DNA from: Thermoprotei archaeon
GTDB taxonomy: Archaea; Thermoproteota; Thermoprotei_A; Sulfolobales; Ignisphaeraceae
Assembly: GCA_003661865.1 (NCBI GenBank)
Contig: QMWY01000025.1
Span: forward strand, 1-10,432
Length of the DNA stretch: 10,432 nt
Direction of reading: 5' to 3'
The notes beneath the pieces are model-generated. The model worked only from the letters and a program-made list of their open reading frames with translations. It searched no databases and was not told the origin of the DNA. Below, piece after piece: positions 6,058 through 10,432 of the stretch; the stretch's first letter is position 1, and the number at the start of each line of letters is the position of its first letter. The position numbers and the translations under genes were made by a program.

Positions 6058-7288
6058 ATGGCGTTGAGGACCTCTGTGTTAATGCTGGTCAGCGTCATTG
6101 CTATCGTAGCGATCTTCGTTGGGGTAGATGCAGCGGCAGGTGTAAATACTATTGTTAAGGCAGTGGTAGCGACCGTGGCGGCATCGGCGATTTTTGCAGT
6201 GCTCTATCGCTCAATAGTGCCAGGTCTTAGTGCACTCAGAGACTATGTCGAAAGAGTGGCTAAGCATAGGGTTCTCGAAGAGCCGCCATCAGGTATCAGA
6301 GGTGTTGACGAGCTAGAGAGTGTTGGCAGAGGTCTAAGAGAGCTCATTGCCTCCTTTAAGGGTGTTATGACAAGCGCTAAGAACATAGTTGACAACATCT
6401 CATCGCAGTCATCACAGATTAAGCAGTCATCCAATCAGATCTCCACAGGCATGCAGCAGATCTCGCAGGCTGTGCAGGAGATAGCAAAGAGTGCACAAGT
6501 AACTAGTCAGCGAGTCCAGGAGCTTGATACGATGTTCAAAACCATAAACAACAAGCTGAAGGAGATGGCTGAGGAAGCTAGAAAAGTTATGGAGATGGGA
6601 CGGCGGGCAATGGACACCGCAGATCGATCAATGAAGGAGGGGAGTGCTGCACAAGCACTCCTCGAGGAGATGTAGGAGGCGTTGAATGATATGAGCGATA
6701 AGGTCTCTAAGCTGAACGAGGCTATCAAGAATATAGGAGAGATATCAAGTAAGATTAAGGATGTGGCCGATCAAATAAGTTTGCTAGCACTTAACGCTGC
6801 GATCGAAGCAGCAAGAGCTGGTGAAGCTGGACGAGGATTTGCTGTTGTTGCTGATGAGATTAGGAAGCTTGCTGAGGACACCCGAAAGAGCACTGAGGTT
6901 ATAACAAGGTGCTTTCGAATATCGTCAGTAGCGCATCCTATGTAAATAGCTCATTAAACACCCTTAGAGAACGCGTTAATAGAACTAGGGACGCACAAGG
7001 TTATAAACGCCTTAAACCGGGTAGTGGAAGTTACCAAGGAAGTTATAAACGTTGTAGAGAAGCAGAGCAATGATGTTATGGATATAAGCGCAAAGGTCAG
7101 CGAGGCTGTGTCAAAAGGTAACGGACCTTGCGAGCGTTGCTGAGGAGAATGCCTCAGCTGCGCAGGAGATAAGCTCAGCTGTCGAGGAGACCACCGCTGC
7201 CAGCGAGGAGCTGGCGGCGTCAGCCTCGGAGATAGAGGGCAGCATAAGGGAGCTATCTAGGAAGCTAAGCGAAAGCTTTAATCTATAA
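6058..7288 (+). pseudogene. Methyl-accepting chemotaxis protein, broken
   Basis: A transducer that would relay a signal to CheA/CheW and the archaellum. The start has two close membrane helices (about 6-25 and 30-50) with no sizeable extracellular domain, a HAMP-like linker, then long signalling coiled coils. The conserved hairpin tip is clear at about 6766-6900: VADQISLLALNAAIEAARAG, then EAGRGFAVVADEIRKLAEDT. The frame is broken four times. There is a TAG at 6673-6675 (EEM*EALND, perhaps once GAG), a missing base at about 6905-6909, an extra base at about 6990-6999, and an extra base in the AAAAGG run at about 7113-7118. The rest reads as normal coiled coil (KVLSNIVSSAS, VINALNRVVEVTKEV, VTDLASVAEENASAAQEISS) to TAA 7286-7288. 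Each lesion is one base, so the loss is recent, or some are sequence errors. No other chemotaxis gene is in the window. Confidence 0.92.
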
Positions 7289-7325
7289 CTCAGATCGTTG
7301 TGGTTAAGTTAAGAGCAGCTGTAGT

Positions 7326-8084
7326 TTAATGAAGAGGCGTTTTTAACATAGCCGGCCTACCATATACCTTCCTTATGTTTTCGTCTGTTAGCACTTCCGA
7401 TGGTGAGCCTACTACGTAGAAGCTTCTATTAAGCAGAATCACTAGCTTTGTAAAGGTTATCATGAATGAGGGGTCGTGGCTCGTAACTACAACGAGCTTA
7501 TTCCGCGATACCGACTCTATGAGCTTAGCTATCTCTGAACGACCCGCAGGGTCCACAGCTGCTAGGGGTTCGTCAAGCACTAGTATTGGCGGGTCATGTA
7601 CTAGGGCCCTCGCTATCAAGGTGCGCTGCCTCTGCCCACCCGATAACTCCCACACGTTTTTACGCCATAGCGACGGGGGTAAACCAACCTTTTTAAGGGT
7701 CTCCTCAACGTGTCTCCTCTCATGACCCTTCACTGCGATTCGGGGCCACTTCTTTCGGTATAGGGCTAGTGACGACTCTACAAGCTCCCATACAGTTACG
7801 GGAAACTTCGCACCGGGCTCTGCTGAGAGCTGAGGGACGTAGCCGATGTACCTACCGGCCCTTCGGGGGTTCCCCGTCACATCTACACCTGATATCAGTA
7901 CACGGCCCTTAACGGGCCTTAGCAGACCTGCTATAGTTCGGAGGAGCGTGCTCTTGCCAGCGCCATTAGGTCCTAGCACCTGTATCAGTCCTGGGCCTAG
8001 TAGAGTGAGATTCATGCTCCTGAGCACGATCTCCTCTCCGTAGCCTACGGTGAGGTGCTGAAGGGTTATGCTTGGCGGGGTCAC
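7326..8084 (-). CDS. Metal-type ABC importer ATPase
   Basis: A 252-residue ATP-binding subunit of the ZnuC/MntB/TroB type, which powers uptake through the permease encoded divergently. From the GTG at 8084: Walker A GPNGAGKST (38-46), Q-loop Q85 in YVPQ, signature LSGGQRQR (147-154), Walker B ILVLDEP (167-173), D-loop AVD and H-loop H203 in VTSHD. GTG 8084 is preferred because GGGGTG (complement of 8091-8096) sits 6 bases ahead of it. A GTG at 8093, three codons upstream, would overlap that site. The gene converges on the MCP pseudogene (37 bases apart) and is divergent from the binding protein gene, so ATPase and permease are controlled by back-to-back promoters instead of one operon. Substrate Zn, Mn or another divalent metal is inferred from family and neighbours. 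Confidence 0.93.
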   Translation of the reverse strand: MTPPSITLQHLTVGYGEEIVLRSMNLTLLGPGLIQVLGPNGAGKSTLLRTIAGLLRPVKGRVLISGVDVTGNPRRAGRYIGYVPQLSAEPGAKFPVTVWELVESSLALYRKKWPRIAVKGHERRHVEETLKKVGLPPSLWRKNVWELSGGQRQRTLIARALVHDPPILVLDEPLAAVDPAGRSEIAKLIESVSRNKLVVVTSHDPSFMITFTKLVILLNRSFYVVGSPSEVLTDENIRKVYGRPAMLKTPLH

Positions 8085-8123
8085 TGTGCACACCCCACGC
8101 TATGTTTATAGGCAACTGTGCAC
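8083..8123. repeat. Direct repeat ACTGTGCAC, candidate operator pair
   Basis: ACTGTGCAC occurs exactly at 8083-8091 and 8115-8123, 32 bases apart, about three helical turns. Each holds the palindromic core GTGCAC; the first extends to a perfect TGTGCACA (8085-8092). The first copy covers the start and ribosome site of the ATPase gene, and the second lies between the two promoters. A 9-base repeat in so short a region is unlikely by chance. The NikR-like protein encoded at 9995 is the obvious candidate binder; that link is inference. Confidence 0.5.
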
Positions 8124-8146
8124 GGATATATCCTTATCGGGTGATC
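8104..8146 (+). promoter_or_regulatory. Promoter and ribosome site of the binding protein operon
   Basis: TTTATA (8105-8110) is a good TATA box, predicting a start near 8133 and a leader of about 19 bases. The leader contains GGGTGATC (8139-8146), complementary to the archaeal 16S rRNA 3' end, 5 bases before ATG 8152. This supports 8152 over any upstream start. Confidence 0.6.
8124..8133 (-). promoter_or_regulatory. Palindrome GGATATATCC: minus-strand TATA box and possible operator
   Basis: A perfect 10-base palindrome. On the minus strand its GATATATC core would place transcription start near 8103, about 19 bases before the ATPase GTG at 8084. On the plus strand it lies over the predicted start of the binding protein operon. 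The two promoters therefore face each other and overlap, so one polymerase could block the other. Confidence 0.45.
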
Positions 8147-8151
8147 GGTAT

Positions 8152-9153
8152 ATGAGGATCCGCGTACTAGCAGCGGCGGTGCTGCCCCTGCTGCTACTCA
8201 GCGCCCTAGGCCACGCATACGCATCGCCCGGCAGGGGCATGCTAATCGTGGTCACGTTTCCTAGTATAGCCAAGGACCTGGAGCTCATCGCATGTCCGGG
8301 GGATAAGGTGGTGTCGCTGGTTCCACCGGGAACCGATCCCCATGACTACCAGCTCAGGACGTCGGATGTAGATACCCTGCGTAGAGCAGATCTTGTGGTA
8401 TCGACGGCCCACGCGCCATTCGAGATCGAGATCAGGGAGCTTGTGCAGCAGGGTGAGATAGATGCGAAGCTCATAGAGATCCCCAGGGTCCCCGGCCTTA
8501 CGATACTTAGGAATCCAGCTACTGGGAAGCCTAACCTGCACATGCCCATTTACAGCCCCCAGAACTACGAGGTGTTTATGAGAAGGGTTGTAGAGGTTCT
8601 CGAGGAGCTAAACCCGGAGAGCGCTAGGTGCTATGAGGAGAGGTTCGCCAAGGTAATCAACGAGCTTAGGGAGGCTGTTAGGAGCGCTACACCGCTGAAC
8701 GTCACGGCTGTAGCGGATACACCAGTTGTTCAGTACGCTGTGGAATGGATGGGGGTGAGCCTAGGGGCGCTCATGGTTCGGGAGCGTGGGGCTCCCCTAG
8801 CGCCGCAGGACCTCAGGGTTGCGGAGGACATGCTGGCTAAGCACAGGGCGGTGCTCGTAGTGGTGACGGAGCCGCCGGTGCACAAGGCATCGCAGAAGCT
8901 CCTAGAGCTTGCCGAGAGATTCGGTGTTCCCGTACTCAGAGTTCCCAGCCCCGCAACCCCGACGAGCATGCTCAGCAAGATAACCTACGTAGCTAACGAG
9001 AGCAGGGTAGTTGCTGGGCTCCTAAGAACAACACGTGAAACGGAGGTGCAGGGTAGTTATGTGATAAGCACTCAGCCTATACTCATCCTAGCACTTGCTG
9101 CGCTAGGTGCTGCGGTAGGGGGTGTTGCGCTATGGAGGTTAGGAAGGCATTAA
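8152..9153 (+). CDS. Metal ABC importer binding protein (ZnuA/TroA-like), membrane-anchored
   Basis: A 333-residue extracytoplasmic solute-binding protein of cluster A-I (ZnuA/TroA/MntC). The N-terminal signal segment spans about residues 5-24 (VLAAAVLPLLLLSALGHAYA). A C-terminal membrane helix (about 305-325, ILILALAALGAAVGGVALW) would tether it to the outer face of the membrane, as is common in archaea. The family motif PPGTDPHDYQ gives ligand H64, and NLHMP gives H130. The later ligands look unusual: where ZnuA has the third His, VADTPVVQY offers D189, and the final Asp of the DPLG motif appears as S266 in RVPSPATP. TEPP (239-242) still marks that region. Metal identity is therefore open. 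ATG 8152 is chosen for its perfect Shine-Dalgarno site and the signal peptide directly after it. It overlaps the permease gene by 22 bases. Confidence 0.9.
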   Translation: MRIRVLAAAVLPLLLLSALGHAYASPGRGMLIVVTFPSIAKDLELIACPGDKVVSLVPPGTDPHDYQLRTSDVDTLRRADLVVSTAHAPFEIEIRELVQQGEIDAKLIEIPRVPGLTILRNPATGKPNLHMPIYSPQNYEVFMRRVVEVLEELNPESARCYEERFAKVINELREAVRSATPLNVTAVADTPVVQYAVEWMGVSLGALMVRERGAPLAPQDLRVAEDMLAKHRAVLVVVTEPPVHKASQKLLELAERFGVPVLRVPSPATPTSMLSKITYVANESRVVAGLLRTTRETEVQGSYVISTQPILILALAALGAAVGGVALWRLGRH

Positions 9154-9998
9154 CTGCGGCTATGCTAATCGCCGCTGCAGCCCTACTACTACCCCTAGCA
9201 CCCGACCCCCGCTGGGTCATAGTCATGTCGAGTGCTGCGATCGCCTACGGGGTCCTGAGCCCGCTTATAGCAGCCCGTAAGCTGTACTTCCTAGCAGGGG
9301 CCTCGCCCCACGCAGCTCTTCTAGCAGCTGTTCTAGCAATATCCCTTAGCAGAACAACTGCCGTCAGTGAGTACCTATGGGCCCTCCTACTCGGCACCCT
9401 GCTGATCTACGTGGTTGGCTACATGATAAACCGTGGGGTGGACCCCGATGCCGCAACAGCGGCGTTCGTAGCGTTCACCGCATCCTCGAGCGTTATGGCG
9501 CTGTACTTCGTGTTAACGAACTTCCCTATGGAGACCGATATCTGGGCCTATATCGTTGGGGACCCCCTACTCGTGAGCTGGAGCGACGCGTACTACGCCG
9601 CGGGGATAGCTATGGCTGTGCTGCTCGCAGCCCTTCTAACTCGGAGGGAGCAGGTATGTATAGGTGTTGATAGGGACTACGCTAGGCTTACAGGGATCAA
9701 CGTAGACCTGTACGACCTGCTCATGTTCACGCTGATAGCAGTGACCACGATAGGGCTCATAAGGATCGTGGGCTTCGTCCTCGAACACGTGCTGATCCTC
9801 CTACCCGCAGCCTTTGCGACCAGCGTTGCTGGGAGCTCGCGTGAGGCCATATATCTAAGCGTGGGCGCAAGCCTAGTGGCTAGCCTGCTGGGCCTGGGGC
9901 TAGCCATGGCTACGAACACCGCACCCGCCGGGGCCACAGGGCTCATACTTTTCACGGCGTATATGGTGGGACTACTCAGTAGGAGGCTGAGAGGATGA
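9132..9998 (+). CDS. ABC-3 family metal importer permease (ZnuB-like)
   Basis: A 288-residue membrane protein with about eight or nine hydrophobic helices, of the ZnuB/TroC/MntB permease type, forming the channel for the metal delivered by the binding protein and driven by the divergently encoded ATPase. FLAGASPHAALLA (53-65) corresponds to the family's conserved G-x-x-(S)-H-A segment. The motif GFVLEHVLILLPAAFA (about 214-229) matches the conserved late helix (usually VG-LLV-ALLIIPAA). The helix-breaking RREQVCIGVDRDYARLTGIN stretch (about 171-190) is the coupling region facing the ATPase and resembles the family's F-D-E-A-x-A-x-x-x-G pattern. Start ATG 9132 has GGGGGTG 8 bases upstream, inside the preceding gene. 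Its stop overlaps the regulator's start as ATGA. Tight overlaps on both sides show one operon. Confidence 0.93.
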   Translation: MEVRKALTAAMLIAAAALLLPLAPDPRWVIVMSSAAIAYGVLSPLIAARKLYFLAGASPHAALLAAVLAISLSRTTAVSEYLWALLLGTLLIYVVGYMINRGVDPDAATAAFVAFTASSSVMALYFVLTNFPMETDIWAYIVGDPLLVSWSDAYYAAGIAMAVLLAALLTRREQVCIGVDRDYARLTGINVDLYDLLMFTLIAVTTIGLIRIVGFVLEHVLILLPAAFATSVAGSSREAIYLSVGASLVASLLGLGLAMATNTAPAGATGLILFTAYMVGLLSRRLRG

Positions 9999-10402
9999 GC
10001 AGCAGGAAGAGGCGCTTCGGCATATCGATCCCAGAGCCCCTAGCGAGGAACGTTGATGAGCTCGCCAAGAAGCTGTCAACGGACCGCTCAAAGATCGTTG
10101 AGAACGCCCTGTGGGAGTACCTAAAGGACCATGCCCACTACCTGGTTACGCATGTGTGCCACGGGGTCATGGTCATAACGGGGCGGGGCCATAGCGAGTT
10201 CCGCGGCATCATAGAGAAGTACCGCGACATCGTTCATAGCTACATGCATCTGCACGTAGGCGAGGAATGCGTTGAGATAATAGTGGTAGGGGGGTACTCC
10301 ACACGCATAGCAGAGCTCCACCGAGAGCTTGTTACGGCTACGAAATGCAGGGTACGCTACGTACCCGTATCCTCGGAGATCACGAAGCTCCTTGGGGGCT
10401 AG
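9995..10402 (+). CDS. NikR-like ribbon-helix-helix metal regulator
   Basis: A 135-residue regulator with the NikR layout. The N-terminal ribbon-helix-helix DNA-binding part (about 7-43) reads RFGISIPEPLARNVDELAKK then LSTDRSKIVENALWEYL, and a C-terminal ACT-like metal domain (about 50-130) follows. The metal motif HLHVGEEC (H85, H87, C92) parallels the E. coli NikR H87/H89/C95 set but is one residue shorter. Aligning by eye, the fourth ligand His76 falls on E74, with D78 matching D80, so the classic square-planar nickel site is probably changed. Additional His and Cys lie at 46, 48, 53, 55, 56, 66 and 81. The ATG start overlaps the permease stop by 4 bases, and GGAGG (9982-9986) lies 8 bases upstream. 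Being last in the importer operon, it most likely represses that importer when metal is plentiful. Confidence 0.85.
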   Translation: MSSRKRRFGISIPEPLARNVDELAKKLSTDRSKIVENALWEYLKDHAHYLVTHVCHGVMVITGRGHSEFRGIIEKYRDIVHSYMHLHVGEECVEIIVVGGYSTRIAELHRELVTATKCRVRYVPVSSEITKLLGG

Positions 10403-10427
10403 AGGAGCACCCGTTCCTCCTCAGCCC
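10396..10427 (+). terminator. Strong hairpin at the end of the importer operon
   Basis: GGGCT (10396-10400) then GAGGAG (10402-10407) pair with CTCCTC (10417-10422) then AGCCC (10423-10427). This is an 11-bp stem with one bulged A (10401) and a 9-base loop. The stem includes the TAG stop of the regulator gene. No T run is seen before the window ends 5 bases later, so termination is unproven. It may instead protect the mRNA end or serve a gene from the right. Confidence 0.45.
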
Positions 10428-10432
10428 AGAAA

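Noticed and set aside
6673..6675. Pyrrolysine at the MCP TAG
   Set aside because: The same gene has three frameshifts, so ordinary decay or sequence error explains the TAG. Pyrrolysine use is linked mainly to methylamine methyltransferases.
1..10432. CRISPR array, insertion sequence or tRNA-linked integrated element
   Set aside because: No regularly spaced repeats, transposase or integrase genes, terminal inverted repeats or second copy of the tRNA 3' end are visible in the window.

Overview
The window looks like chromosomal DNA of a hyperthermophilic crenarchaeon, most likely Desulfurococcales (Pyrodictium/Hyperthermus/Pyrolobus-like). The reasons are an archaeal Cbf5, many AGG and ATA codons, GTG and TTG starts, Shine-Dalgarno sites of the GGTGATC type, TATA-box promoters and archaeal flavodiiron and VIT-type proteins. 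The lineage is inferred from style and protein families, not from a search.

Left part (1-1983): the 3' end of cbf5 (tRNA/rRNA pseudouridine synthase) overlaps a small RsmC-like methyltransferase gene. A tRNA-Ser(UGA) gene with an encoded CCA follows. Next come about 490 bases without a convincing gene, holding a TATA-like box right after the tRNA and a nested inverted repeat.

Middle part (1984-5577): a redox and iron-defence cluster. It holds a 1-Cys-type peroxiredoxin, a flavodiiron protein gene (fprA) interrupted by one in-frame TGA between its iron-ligand motifs, a ferritin-like/VIT1 membrane iron protein overlapping the end of fprA, and a convergent Lrp/AsnC regulator. Together they would reduce peroxide, reduce O2 or NO, and handle free iron.

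Next, 5578-6057 is intergenic and carries three TACGCAT motifs. A methyl-accepting chemotaxis protein pseudogene (6058-7288) follows, with one amber codon and three single-base frameshifts.

Right part (7326-10432): a divergent metal-type ABC importer. The ATPase is on the minus strand. A membrane-anchored binding protein, an ABC-3 family permease and a NikR-like ribbon-helix-helix regulator overlap as an operon on the plus strand. The 67-base divergent region has two face-to-face promoters and a 9-bp direct repeat ACTGTGCAC, a good candidate operator. Both the binding protein and the regulator appear to have altered metal ligands, so the metal is uncertain. A strong hairpin spans the end of the operon.
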